Shown here in pieces: positions 47,453 to 63,200 of a stretch of DNA of 64,000 bases. Source of the DNA: Theristus sp. LFF4_11 (taxonomy: Eukaryota > Nematoda > Chromadorea > Monhysterida > Xyalidae). The position numbers and the translations under genes were made by a program. Position 1 is the stretch's first letter; each line of letters begins with the position of its first letter. The notes below the pieces were generated by a model, which was not told the origin of the DNA, made no database searches, and saw nothing but the letters and a program-made list of their open reading frames with translations. The stretch spans positions 219,024 through 283,023 of the forward strand of contig JASANC010003237.1 of assembly GCA_030248135.1 (NCBI GenBank), written 5' to 3'.

Positions 47453-48220
47453 TAGAGATGTAAGGGTCAAAAAAAAAATTTTTTTTTAATTTTTTTTTAA
47501 AAAAAAAAGTAAAAAAAAATGAGCATTTTTTTTTTATTTTTTTTATTAAAAATTTTTGAAATTTTTTCTTTAATGTGCCCTGAAAATGCCGTTTTTGGCA
47601 TAATTTTTCGAAAGTTCAACAAAAATTTTCTTTGACTTTACCTTGTCACTTAGTCTTCAACGCTGCAGGTGGTATTCTGGATTGATTTATCGACTGTTTT
47701 CAGCCTTGGTGAGTGATGATCGACTCGCGCATTGAAGTACTTGAGCGTCGCAAAGGCTAGTTCAACAAATTCCGATGTCGCTAAGGTGAGATAGAAGCAG
47801 AGAACTCACATTTACGCATCGTTTTTCAGGATCTCGAAAGGTGGAAATTGCACTGTCTGCCACTGCAAGCGTAACTTCGTTGGTTGCTCGTTGCTGTTTC
47901 GCCTCGTGTCGTCAGCATGATCACACCGGTTTGTTGTGGAACTTGTTTCCATGTTATTTGAGGTGAATTGAGAGGCAAAACACGAGACGTGATGTCGTCG
48001 GTGGGAAAATGGGGTCGCCGAAACCAAGTCTGAAATTTTCACCCTCCTCCCATATGAGTGGGGGTCATATGGTGGTAAGTCGGTGGCTCCTCAGATGGTG
48101 ATATTCGGACTCCCTGAAAAATTCTGAACAACTTTCATTTTTAAAAAAAAAATTAAAAAAAAAAAATTTTTTTTTTTTTAAAGAAAAAAAATAGAAAATT
48201 TTTTTTTCTTGACATCTCTA
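47453..48220. mobile_element. hAT-type MITE family B, full copy
   Basis: A 768-bp element begins TAGAGATGTAAGGGTC and ends CTTGACATCTCTA, with the 8-bp GGTGTACC at 47445-47452 and 48221-48228. Long A/T homopolymers flank a central GC-richer part. It is closely related to 53717-54463 and to the partial copy 48968-49121. There is no transposase. Confidence 0.93.
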
Positions 48221-48267
48221 GGTGTACCCCCCCCCCCCACCCCACCCCCCCTCGTCTTCGGTACTGA

Positions 48268-48295
48268 GTGGCCATGTTATCGGGTATCTGAAAAA
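48268..48295. repeat. Fragment of MITE family A (left part)
   Basis: GTGGCCATGTTATCGGGTAT and the following CTGAAAAAC are identical to part of the 29188-30217 element. It is the left remnant of a copy split by later insertions. Confidence 0.7.
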
Positions 48296-48301
48296 CAAAA
48301 A

Positions 48302-48967
48302 TGTTAAAAAAAACAAAAATGCCGATTTTTAAAAAAAAAAATTCGAAAAATTTTCCTCTAATATGCTCTGAAAACCTCAATTTTGGCAAAATTTTTCGAA
48401 AATTCAACAAAAATTTTCTTTGATTATACCTCGTAAAACCTTTAGCAGTCGATTTTGGGCCATTTTACCGACTGATTTTAGGCTACGACAACATCTGCGA
48501 TGAAGTTTTTGAGCGTCCCAAAGCTTGGCCTACCATTTCCGATGCAGATAAGGTGACGATTCGCCTCGCAGAGCGTCCGATTGTGCTCGCTGCTCCGTTT
48601 GCAAGCGCTACGTTGTCTGGTTGCTTGCTGCTTCGTGTCGTGTCGTCGCAACACCATCAGAAGAATTGATCGAATTTCAAGGCGGTATGTTTGTCTTCAC
48701 TTTAGCATTAGTTTAGCTGGGGACAATTAGTGACGTTTTGGAGGTCAAAACACAAGAAGAGGCATGGTGACGGTTTGGAAAAGGGGTAATTGAGGTCACC
48801 AAAACAAAATCTGCAAAGTTCCGTCATATGGGAGTCATTCGGGAGGCGCTTGCATATCATATGTGGTTCTTCGGACTCCCTGATTGATTTAGCACAACTT
48901 TGATTTTTGAAATTTAAAAAAAAAATTTAAAAAAAAATGACGATTTTTGTTTTTTTTAACAACCCTA
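48302..48967. mobile_element. Third related MITE (family C), left end truncated
   Basis: Its inner inverted ends TGTTAAAAAAAACAAAAAT and ATTTTTGTTTTTTTTAACA, followed by ACCCTA on the right, resemble hAT-type TAGGGTT termini. Internal sequence is a diverged version of family B (CAACAAAAATTTTCTTTGA and others). No target duplication was found. It is inserted into a family A fragment. Confidence 0.6.
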
Positions 48968-49121
48968 AGTGGGGGTCATATGGTAAGTCGGTGGCTCCTC
49001 AGATGGTGATATTCGGACTCCCTGAAAAATTCTGAACAACTTTCATTTAAAAAAAAAATTAAAAAAAAAATTTTTTTTAAAAAGAAAAAAAATAGAAAAT
49101 TTTTTTTTCTTGACATCTCTA
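48968..49121. repeat. 3' fragment of MITE family B
   Basis: It matches the last part of the 47453-48220 element, ending CTTGACATCTCTA at 49121, and directly abuts the right remnant of a family A copy. Confidence 0.75.
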
Positions 49122-49320
49122 CATGTACCTAAGCACACAAAGAAGTTGGGAAGAAAATTTGGTTTGAACTTTCAAAAAATTATGCCATAAATCGAATTTT
49201 CAGAGCAAAGTAGAAGAAAAATTTTTCAAATTTTTTTTTTAAGTTTGAAAAAAAAATCCAAATTTAAAAAAAAACGAAAAAAAATAAAAAAATTTTTTTT
49301 TTTCAAAGCCTTTAACCCTA
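49122..49320. repeat. Fragment of MITE family A (right part)
   Basis: From CATGTACCTAAGCACACAAA to the terminal TTTAACCCTA it follows the 3' 200 bp of the 29188-30217 element. With 48268-48295 it is probably one interrupted copy. Confidence 0.75.
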
Positions 49321-49673
49321 GGTACACGGGTATCTGCCCGTGCACGGGCAGGATTTTCGGCTGAGGGGGGGTGGACCCCCCCCACCCCCGCGCACTTTCG
49401 CTACTGAACAACCCTACTCTGGATTCTGGAACAACTTGTGCTGTCAATCGTTTTTTTCTGCATAATGAAACTTTGCTTTGCTTTGCGTTTGGTTTTGGTA
49501 CGAGACGAGTATGAATTGGCCGAAAGACGACAAATAAAAGTGAAATTGAAATCCTGCTTTTTTCAGATTTGGTCCACGCACAAAAAACTGCAATTAAAAA
49601 TTGAAATTTGCTGGTCTGTTTCTGTTAACTGTTTGATTGTTTCGCTCGGCTCGGCGCGTGTGCGTGTCTTGTT

Positions 49674-51372
49674 ATGTCGAGAGCACGAAAATTTCGGAAA
49701 CCGCCACCCGACGGCTGGGAATTGATCGAGCCAACCGTGGACGAATTCGATCAGAAAATGCGAGAAGGTTTGATCTTATTCTTATATCTTGTCTTATCTT
49801 GTTTCTTATTTTCATGAACAAATGCTGATTTTGTGAATTTCCTGCTGTCGCTTTGGTTTGCGCGCATTTCTTCAATCGAACCGTGCTGTGCGTTCGCGTC
49901 TGCATCGGCATTGTTTTTGTTTTTCGTTAGCGTGAATAACTGAAAAGGACCAGGATTTAGTTCGATTGCACAGTAAAAACAAAACTATGAGTTGTGGTGA
50001 CGAACGTAATAAGAAATTGCACGCTTTTAGGTTGTTGTTGCCCAATTGAGTAAGATGAGAGTGGGGAAGAATGTAAGCCGAGCTGGCAGAACAACAAAGA
50101 AGCGCAAAACAAGCAACTGCGTTTATTGCTTTCTTTTCAGCGGAAACCGAGTCACATGAAGGCAAACGGCGCGTCGAAACATTGTGGCCGATTTTTCGTT
50201 TGCACCACCAACGAAGTCGTTACATATTCGATCTTTATTACAAACGCAAAGCGATCAGCAAAGGTGACCGCGTTGCGTTGAATTAAATCAAGCGAAATAG
50301 TTTAGGTTCATTTGTGATGTGATGTGACTCAACTGGATCCACCACAATTTACCTTTTAGTTTTCCCACATCAAATAATCAAAGCCAGACAGAGTTCAGTT
50401 GATTCACAAAAAACATTGCTCAACAATGGATCAACAATCAATGATCAACATCAACGTTCTAAACACACGGCTGCAGCGCATGGAAACGTTTTGGGCGTTG
50501 CAATCTTCACAAATCCAGTGTTGTTTAATCGAAAAACAACCAAAGAAAACTTTGGGCGCTCTTGCACAAATTGAGAGACCCGATCGCAACTGTGATCTTT
50601 TACTTTGGTTCCGAGACTCAATGCGCGCATGGATAGGCAAGCAGTTTCATGTATGACGCAGGAATTCAAAATTCGCAAAGTGATCCAAGTTCCCTAAATA
50701 GGGCCGAGTCACTTAGGCGACTTTCAATTGCCACATAAAGATATGAAACTGGTTTCCTTTTTACGTCTGCAGACGCAACTGAGTCGCAGAACTTAAAAAA
50801 ATCTGCTTCTATTATTGTCGGCACTCGTTGCAGAATTGTACGAGTTCTGTCTGGCGCAGAAGATCGCGGACGCGGCGTTGATTGCGAAATGGAAGAAGCA
50901 AGGCTACGAGAATCTGTGCTGCGTCCGCTGCATCCAGACGAGGGACACGAACTTCGGCGCGAATTGCATTTGTCGGGTGCCGAAGAGCAAACTTGACGTG
51001 GTATGGACCGCGTTTTCTTGGTGATTTCGAAATGGTTTTAGGATGCTGATTGGGCGTCTCCTCGCATCTGCAATGTATTTGTACCCTGTGCGCACAGCAC
51101 AGCACTGAAAATGCACCAAATAAACGCGTTTCAGTGAAGAAAGTTTGAAATGTTTTTTTTCGGAGCGAAGAAAGTTTTTTCCCTTCACTATTTTTCAGAT
51201 GTCTTCTGACATCTAAGATCAAATTTTTTACGTGTTTCCGACACCTATTTGGGGTGTAAAAAGCCCTGATTCAAATACCCTTAAATGACGGATCTACAAT
51301 TTCTTTTCTGCTTCTCTGCAGGGCCGCGTAATCGAGTGCGTGCACTGCGGCTGTCGTGGCTGTTCCGGCTAG
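49674..51372 (+). CDS. BUD31: BUD31 (G10) spliceosome protein
   Basis: BUD31 is a small zinc-binding subunit of the activated spliceosome. Four exons (49674-49767, 50141-50263, 50834-51000, 51322-51372) give 144 aa, exactly the length of the human protein. Conserved blocks are [98 protein letters not shown] and the Cys-rich end [14 protein letters not shown], which supply the zinc ligands. Nothing is missing. It is divergently arranged with ERCC6, though the shared spacer is now full of transposons. Confidence 0.98.
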
Positions 51373-51915
51373 TTTGTTTTTGGCATTTCGGTTGAAAAAA
51401 TCGGCTGTTTGTGACAAAAGAATGTCCTTTTCCATTTGTTTCATTGTCTTTTGTGTTTTTTATCATTTTCGCTGAATCTGTTGTTGATGTGTGAACGTTT
51501 CATTGAGACGTTGGTTTCCCACGTGGTGGTCAGGCCACCATCAGGTTGTACAGAATCCACCGAATCATTGTTTCATTGAACTGCATAAATGAAAGTAATA
51601 ATGAAATTGAAATTTCTGACATGGAATGGTCAAATGAAAAGCACATGAGAACAGAATAAACCGAAGCGAGATTTCAGGCACGTCAACAACATTGATTAAT
51701 TGGTCCAAAAACGCCGGAAGTGTTAAGAGCACCATGAACGACAGTGCGACAGTGGAAGCAACATGACAAAATATAAAAACAACCCGATAATTGTTGTACA
51801 ACAAAATACCGGTTTGGGAAAACCGAAAAATACCGGAGGAACAAGTGGTCAATAGTTTTTCAAAAATGACAACTTCACACAAAAAACGAAAAATGGTTGG
51901 ACAAATGACGCCCGC

Positions 51916-55668
<3,753 letters not shown>

Positions 55669-55774
55669 TTTCACGTTTCAAACTCAGTTTTTATTACAGT
55701 CGTCAATCGAGAAGCGTGCCGAGCCCCGAGCCGAACCCTCGCCTCAACCGTTTTTGTTCTTTGTGTAATGTGTA

Positions 55775-57978
55775 CTAGCAAATTGACCCGTGCCTACGGC
55801 ACGGTTAGCTGATAACTACAATTATTATTTTTGAGTGGATTTTCGCTTTTTGACCTATGCCCACGATTCGGACTAAAAATGCATTGCATTTTGATTTTGA
55901 GCTGCTTCAACCGACTGTTGTTGATTTACCATAGAAATGAACGTTCATTTTTAAAGAACATCGTATCCCTCGATGCTTCTACTTTTTGAAAATCACAGCA
56001 TTTCAGTTTTTTGAAAACAGTGTTTTTTATGTGATTAAGTATGTGATTTTGCTGAGTTTATTGCTGTCGATTCAATCGTAACCTGATTTAGTCACCGTAT
56101 CACTTATTACTATGTGGTTTGGTTAATGCTGTTTTTCAACTTGCCAATCATTTTGATGAGAACCGCTGTTTTTTTAATTCAGCGTAAATATTCTTTGATC
56201 TGCAAGCAACAGTAGCAACACAATCATAACTGCATTGCCATTCAAAATATGAAAAACAATCTTTTTTAGTTAGCAACAAACAACTGCCATTTAAAGTATC
56301 AAGATAAACTCTGATTTGTTACCTTCTTCAATATCGCTTAATTGTAGTTTCATTCTTTTTTGTATTCCACTGTCATTCCCGTTTAAAGTATCAAAAATGT
56401 TCTTTGATCAGCGACAATTAACAGCCATTCCCTCAAAATATCAAAAATCAATCTTGTTTTGTTAACTTTTCCATGTCGTCAAATGTCGTTCAACTACCAT
56501 TCCTGATTAAAAAAATTAAAAAAAACGTCGTTTGATCTGGAATAATCAACCGATACCGGTTTAAAATATTAAAAAACTAAAAGCAATCTGTTTTAGTCAG
56601 CTGCATTTCGCTTTCATTTCTGTTCAGTATAACAAAAACAATCTTGTAATATGATCAGCAAAAACTATCATGTTCAAAATCTTTTTGAAATCCCGTTCAA
56701 AATCAGCAGCAATCTTTCAATCTTTTTAGTCAGTTTCATTTCACTGTCATGACCGTTAAAAGTATAATAAAATAATCTTTGATCAGCAACACTCAAATGC
56801 TATTCCCGTACTTTTTAGTCAGTTTCATTTCACTGTCATGACCGGTAAAAGTATAATAAAATAATCTTTGATCAGCAACACTCAAATGCTATTCCCGTTC
56901 AAAATATTAAAAAATCATTTCCGTTTAAGGTATCAAAAAACAATCTTTTGATGATGAGTCATTCCCGCTCAAAGCATCAAAATCAATCTTTGCTATTCCT
57001 GTTCAAAAAAAATTTAAAAAACATGTCGTTTGATCAGCAACAATCAGCTGATACCGGTTTAAAATATTTTAAAAATTGAAAGCAACCTGGTTCAGTCAGC
57101 TGCATTTCGCTGTCATTTCTGTTCAGTATAATAAAAACAATCTTGTATGATCAGCAACAGCTATCCCGTTCAAAAAGCAATTTTTTAAGCTTCTTAGTGA
57201 GTTGCATTTTACTGTCATGACGGTTAAAAGTATGATAAAACAATTTTTGATCAGCAACACACCCAACTGCTTCGTTTAAAATTCCCGTCCAAAATATTTA
57301 AAAAACCTCTTCTGATTAGAATCATTCAACTGTTACTCTCGTTAAAAAATTGAGCGATTTTATGTGGACCGTTCCACTGCTTCGCCGTCGATCATGGCCA
57401 CATCTTTGTTGATGCTGCAATCTATATCTTGTGGAACTACAGTCTATTTTTTGTTCAGAAACAATCAATTACTTCTTGTTAGCTATTGTAATTCGATTGA
57501 AGTTCTATCTTTTCGTGTAAAGAAGGCGGCGTAATGTTGAATGATGTGTGGAAAAGCCGCACAGCTGAAAAGATGTGTCGCGCCCGAACGTAGTTCGAAT
57601 ACTATATAAAATAAAATTATTTAGTGAGGAATGATTCTGATTAGCTTTTTCCCCAATTTTTTGCACGAATCTGCCGACAGAATACGTTAAGTTTTGGTGA
57701 TTTCAAATTGCCGCACAGCCATAAAAAATTTTCCCTATCTTTGCGTGCAAACGCATATTGATTGGGTTGTTTTCATTGCATAAGAATGATGATGATTAGG
57801 ACTTTTACAGAACATAGAGAGTGAAAAATTCTCATGAATAATTATTAAAAATGGTGTGCAGCTAGAGATGATGATATATATATGGCAAATTCAGAATAGC
57901 TTGGCGCCAATTCAAATCGACAAAAATTGACACGCTAAGACACACAGACACACGGTCTTCCTGTTTTAGTATTATAGA
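55775..57978 (-). mobile_element. Non-autonomous Helitron
   Basis: Read on the minus strand, the element starts TCTATAATACTAAAAC after a host A. It ends with the stem-loop CCGTGCCGTAGGCACGG, a short AT-rich spacer and CTAG before a host T. A 5' TC, a 3' hairpin plus CTRR, and insertion between A and T with no duplication are the Helitron hallmarks. The 2.2-kb interior is AT-rich with diverged tandem blocks (about 56160-57350) containing GATCAGCAACA and ATTCCCGTT. No Rep/helicase frame is present. It ends 107 bp upstream of the TYMS start codon. Confidence 0.85.
56160..57350. repeat. Diverged tandem repeats inside the Helitron
   Basis: Repeats of roughly 100-140 bp share CTTTGATCAGCAACA, ACTGTCATGACCGTTAAAAG and ATTCCCGTTCAAAATAT, interrupted by A-runs. 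The block at about 56720-56800 is nearly duplicated at 56810-56900. Confidence 0.75.
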
Positions 57979-58308
57979 TTGTGGTCCTCTGACTGTCTCA
58001 TTCAAAATGTTTTCATTTTCGCGCGTTCACGTTTTACATTCAACCCATTTGGTGTTTCCTTGGCAACCAAACCAACCACGAACCCAACCAACCATCTTGA
58101 TTTTTGTTTGTTTGTTTGTTTGATTTTTGACAAATTGCTTGTGATGCTCTCGAATCTCGATTCTGAAGATTTGGACCTTTTCATTGTGACGACTTATCAT
58201 CAGTCGCCTTTTTTTCTTGAAATGAAAATGTAGTCCATATTTTGTTCCAGACCGTTGCAGTGCAGTACAGCGCACTTCATTTCATTGTCTGCACCGAAAT
58301 AAGAAAAA

Positions 58309-60180
58309 ATGTCAAAAACCGCATGGCAAACGACCGGCGGCGGCAGCCCTCGGCCTCGCGCGTTCGCGTCTTCAACGGCAAGCACTTCCGTCATCGCCTC
58401 GCAAACTTCAGCGTCCGGTTTTCATCATCATCAGAAAAATCGCTCTCAAACTTCCGTCAGTGCGGCCGCCGTGAAAGAGCAAAACTGGTCAAAGCAAAAA
58501 CTGAAGCGGCTGAATGTCTCGAAGTTTTATGCTTTCAAAAAGCTGGCGAAACTCGACGCGTCGCACAACGAGCTGACGGTAAGTTTTCGAAAATTTTTGG
58601 TTTCATTGTCGAATTGCTCGTGCTTGCAATCAAATTTCTGATTTGAACGATAAAACGAGACTTCCACTTTTTCAGAACATACTTTCTTACAACTTATAGT
58701 TATAACTTTGTAGTTGTTCTTCGATGTTTGGTATTTTCTGAAGTTAGTTTTTGAGTTGAAGAACGTCAAGCAGAATGGAGAATCATTTCAAGTCTACCAT
58801 TCATGCATTTCCGCCTTCCTTCCCACAATCACAGGAGTTGCCCGTGCTATACCACGCTCATTTGCGAGTGTTATTATTGGCCTCGAATCAGCTGAGCGCT
58901 TTACCAAACGTCAGTCATCTCGCGTACCTCGAAACACTCGACTTGGAGCACAATCACATTCGGGCGCTTGAGACCGCCGGCAGTTTTCTGCCGTCGAAGC
59001 TGCGTGAACTGCGTCTCGGTGGCAACGCGATTGACGATCTGACTCAGGTGCGGATTGCTTTTAACTCAAGTCTGATTCTTTTCGCGCCTAGTTGCATGTG
59101 TTGACGTGCTGTCATGGGAAAGAAGACCGTTTTTTCCTGGACTTTATAAAACCGTTTCTCATTACCCCAGATGCTGCGAACAGCCAATCGGCGCGACAAA
59201 CCGTCACTGGAGTGACAACAACAACAAAAAATAACAACACAAAACAACAATTGTTCAACGCTGGTGAAGAAAGCCAAGAAACCCGCTGTCTGTGTCTGCT
59301 TGCAGGTTGCTCATTTGCGTGGCGTAACAGCGAAACTGGACGCCGTTTCACTGCGCGGCAACGCCTGTGCGAACAGCCCCGAGCGACCGTTCGACTACCG
59401 TCCGTACGTGATTAGTCAATTCATCGACGCCACAGGCCAATTGTCGTTGAAGCGGCTCGACGACGTGCCGGTGAACGAGCACGAACAGTTGGAGGGTGTG
59501 TGTTACTTTTTTGGGTTTTTGTGATCGCAGAAATTGCTGTGGGGGCGGAGTATGGCTTGCACAGAAAGCATGCGTCACGTGATCACCAACCAATCAGCTG
59601 ATTCCCTATAATTTAGAGTTCGACTGTAGCTCAGTAATGTTCTCAATCGATCCACTCAGATACTGAAAGTTCGTTCTTCGTACCATATGTCCTGACATGT
59701 ATGCATGATTTCAACTCGCATCAGCTTTTCCTACCGACCTTGCAGGCGAATGGCTGTTCTCGCAAGGTCGCGTGTCGCAGTTCCGCGACCACCAGTGTCT
59801 CGTCAGCTACCTCGCAAAGTACTGCCCGCAAAGCGAGCGCACTGCCAGTCGCCAGAGCGTCGGTCTCGATCGAACAGTGAGCCGTGTCGTTAACGAACTT
59901 CATCATCATCATCAGCAAATCAGTGAACTTGATGAAGCAGACGGCGGATTGGGTAAACAGCAGCAGTCGCAGCTGGTGATCGCACATCAACAGAGTGACA
60001 TCAGTAAGGCGGAGCCAGAGCAGCAGCTGGTCACGCTCTCCACTACGCAGCCGGCGCAGATTTTGTCGCCGCGTCAGCAGCATTCGAATCGAATGAATGT
60101 GTCGCGCAATTCCAGTGACCGACCCGCGCTCCTCGACCATTATGGTTTGTGATTTTTTTTGCTCTGGAGGTTTTCAGATT

Positions 60181-60249
<69 letters not shown>

Positions 60250-63200
60250 TCGAACAGAGCTCGGTGGAGCACTTGCTTTTCTTCCACTTTGGTTTTCGTT
60301 GGAAATGGAATGTCTGTTCAAATCAAAAATCTGAAATCCAATACTCACAGACTCGGCCGAAAAGGAGAACTACGCACAGCAGAACGAGCCGACGCCAGCC
60401 ACATCAACACCAACGAAACGTTCGCCTTCTCAAAGCTGCAGCACCGCGGGTCTCCGTCAGGCGCTCTCGTTTACCACAGCTACCACGAGCACCCGCTCCA
60501 GCTCGCCCACAACAACTGTCGGACCATCGGAATCGGCTGAACAAACTGAAAAGTCCAATCAAATTTTGTCGACTGAAAATCAGTCGGAGTGCAGGTCAAC
60601 GTCGCCGCGGAGTGCGCCGATCGAGACGGAAGATGCGGACAAACGTTTGCATTTGCCCGGTCAGCCGGTCGCGTTCTCGCTGAATCGCACGTACGATTGT
60701 CTGCCTCTGCCCGTGATTGTGGCGTCATCGGCTGTGGTCGCCACGGAACAGCAACAGCGAATTCGAAGACTTGTAGAGGCGACCGATGGCGCGGAGACTC
60801 GAGACAAGGTGGCACAGTTTGTCCGGGTATTTTTTAACGAAAATTGTTAGGCCTAATTTTACGCCTAAACCCAAGTTTTCTGGCGTATTCTAAAGTTTTT
60901 AGGCGTGATTTCTATGCACGCGGAACTTTTTTAACAGTCAAACGCAAAAACAGGCATTTATGGTGCAATCAGTCGCATAGCCGTAAACATGCTTGTTTTA
61001 GCAGCAATTTACCCCCGTTTAGGAGTTAAAAAACTCCGCATGTGCACTGTTATGTTCACAGTCGAACTGCTCACTGATTATTGCAACCAGCGTGATGCAG
61101 CGAATCAGCATGCCGGAATACGCAAATTGCATATGTGTTTCACAGTTTTGACTGTAGTCTGAGAGTCTAATCGAAATTTCAACAGAATATGCAACAAAAC
61201 TGGCCATTTCAGGAGCGCCCAACGATCGCCAAGCGTCCACCTGCTGCGAGCACCACCACCACAACATCAACGTCGACAAACACACTCGCACTCAGCCGCC
61301 GTCCCAGCGTTGCCTCGGTGCTGCTGGGCGCTGCGCCACGGCCTGCTAGCGCCCAAGGTCATCAGTTGCACGACACACCGCAACAAGTCGGCAGTTCTTG
61401 TTGTTTTGCTGGTTTTGTACTTTTGTCAGACAATTGCTTCGTTTTTTGTTGCATGTGATTGATTGACGAATTCTTTTATGTGACGAAGGGGCATTCATGA
61501 CGAATTGATTGTGAAGACTGCTTGTTGTTGTTGTTGTTGTTGTTGTGATTTTTAGGCGATGTTTTTAGCCAGGGCTAACCCAGAGAAGCGTACAGAACGC
61601 CATTGAGTAGGGCGCCCATCGAGTTTTCTCTGTCATTAAGTGCCTATACATAGGGTTAGGGGAAAAAAATCCGGATTTTTTTTAAATTAAAATTTTTTTT
61701 TTAATTTTTTTACAAGTTAGGTTTGTTCGAAGCGTCTCGTCGAGCTGAGTTCATCTAGACTATTTTCAGAACGATCCGGAAAACTATAAGAGCGAAAATC
61801 GTGTTTTATTGAAATTATGTCCATTTCATAGAGGGAAAGTTGCATTTTCAACAGTAAAATAGGACAATTTTCGACGTGTACTTGAATATTGAACCGTTCT
61901 TAGTTGTTCCTCTTTAGAAAATTACCAAAATTTGACTGTGTTCAAAAATTCCTGTTTGCTGTAGCTAAGTCGGCAACCCCTGTCGACCCGGTCGCCCCCC
62001 CCCCCAAGACACTTACTTTCAGGTTCAACCAGCTATGCTATCTGCCACATGGCGAGAGCCCACTCTTCAAATCATCGTATCGAAAACACGTACCATGATT
62101 TCGCGATCACGTTGCGGGCAACTGACAGACGCAAGTTTAACACGTTAGTTTAGCTCAGCACGCAAGTTTTAACATGTGGCCATGTTATCGGGTATCTGAA
62201 AAACGGCGTGTGATGTGGTATTAATCAACATCTCCGCTCCAATTGTTTAACAATATATCGCACAACTCCATTGTAGACCTATAACATACGCCAATCAACA
62301 AAATATCATGTTCATCTCATGGCCTACCGACTGAAAAAACATGTTCTAAGTTGCAAGAAAACGATTTCTGAAACGATATTTCAATTCAGTTAAGTCATTT
62401 CAACGCTAAAAATTGACTCTAGAAGTCATCCAAATCGAAAAACATGGAGTACGTCGGTCAAAATGACCAAATAATGACATGTACCTAAGCACACAAAGAA
62501 GTTGGGAAGAAAATTTGGTTTGAACTTTCAAAAAATTATGCCATAAATCGAATTTTCAGAGCAAAGTAGAAGAAAAATTTTTCAAATTTTTTTTTAAGTT
62601 TGAAAAAAAAATCCAAATTTAAAAAAAAATAAAATAAAAAAAAATTTTTTTCAAAGCCCCTAACCCTACCTATACACCCCTCAGCGGGGCTCGATCCCCC
62701 GAGCGCACAGACTGTAGTCTAACGCACTACCACCAGGCCACGAGGGTGACATGACTGCTGTGTCCATGATATCAGCTCACACCGCAACTACACGTAAACC
62801 ATTTCAAAAACAACGCAATCCACTGCACTTGCAGACGATCAACGTCACCACAAAAACGGTCACCGATCGTGCTAACAGCCAACAACAGAAAATGACCCGC
62901 GACGTCTCCAGCCAGCACAAAGCAGCGGCCTCGATTCAGTCGTGGTGGCGTGGCGTGCGATTTCGACGGTCACCGGCGTGCGAACGAATTTGGATGAAGA
63001 TTCTGATTTCAAGGCAGACCAGTTGGATTCTGTTCCTGCAGGAGCAACTGCACGATGTCAGAACGGTGTGCGCGGCTTGGAACGCAGCGTTTCAGAATGT
63101 TTTTTGGAATTTTTCCCTGTTGAAGTCACAGTCATTTTTTTCTTCACAATCAGAAACACCTCTCCCGACTATTCCAGTCACGGACAGATACGGATGGCGG

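Larger units (their letters stand above)
46915..49435. mobile_element. Composite nested transposon cluster between ERCC6 and BUD31
   Basis: The outer boundaries carry inverted GTTGTTCCAGAAATCC-like sequences (46919-46935 and 49421-49435), suggesting an old hAT-like element with CAGGGTTG/CAACCCTA ends, though flanking duplications match imperfectly. Inside are G/C homopolymer tracts in inverted orientation (about 47010-47090 versus 47400-47446 plus 48229-48266), a hAT MITE B splitting the right arm, fragments of MITE A, and a third related MITE. There is no transposase or other gene. It occupies almost the whole ERCC6-BUD31 head-to-head spacer. Confidence 0.7.

Noticed and set aside
57471..57978. 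RTE-type LINE 3' end suggested by the AT-rich tail ending TTAGTATTATAGAT
   Set aside because: The hairpin plus CTAG at the opposite end, the TC start and the A/T target site fit a Helitron on the minus strand better, and no reverse transcriptase is present.
60159..60683. Frames encoding long runs of Cys, Leu or Val over the TTG repeat
   Set aside because: These come from the (TTG)22 microsatellite in a CEP97 intron and have no splice support.
62669..62744. Possible tRNA gene on the minus strand
   Set aside because: Box A- and B-like sequences are present, but no 7-bp acceptor stem pairs, and the segment is one half of a SINE.
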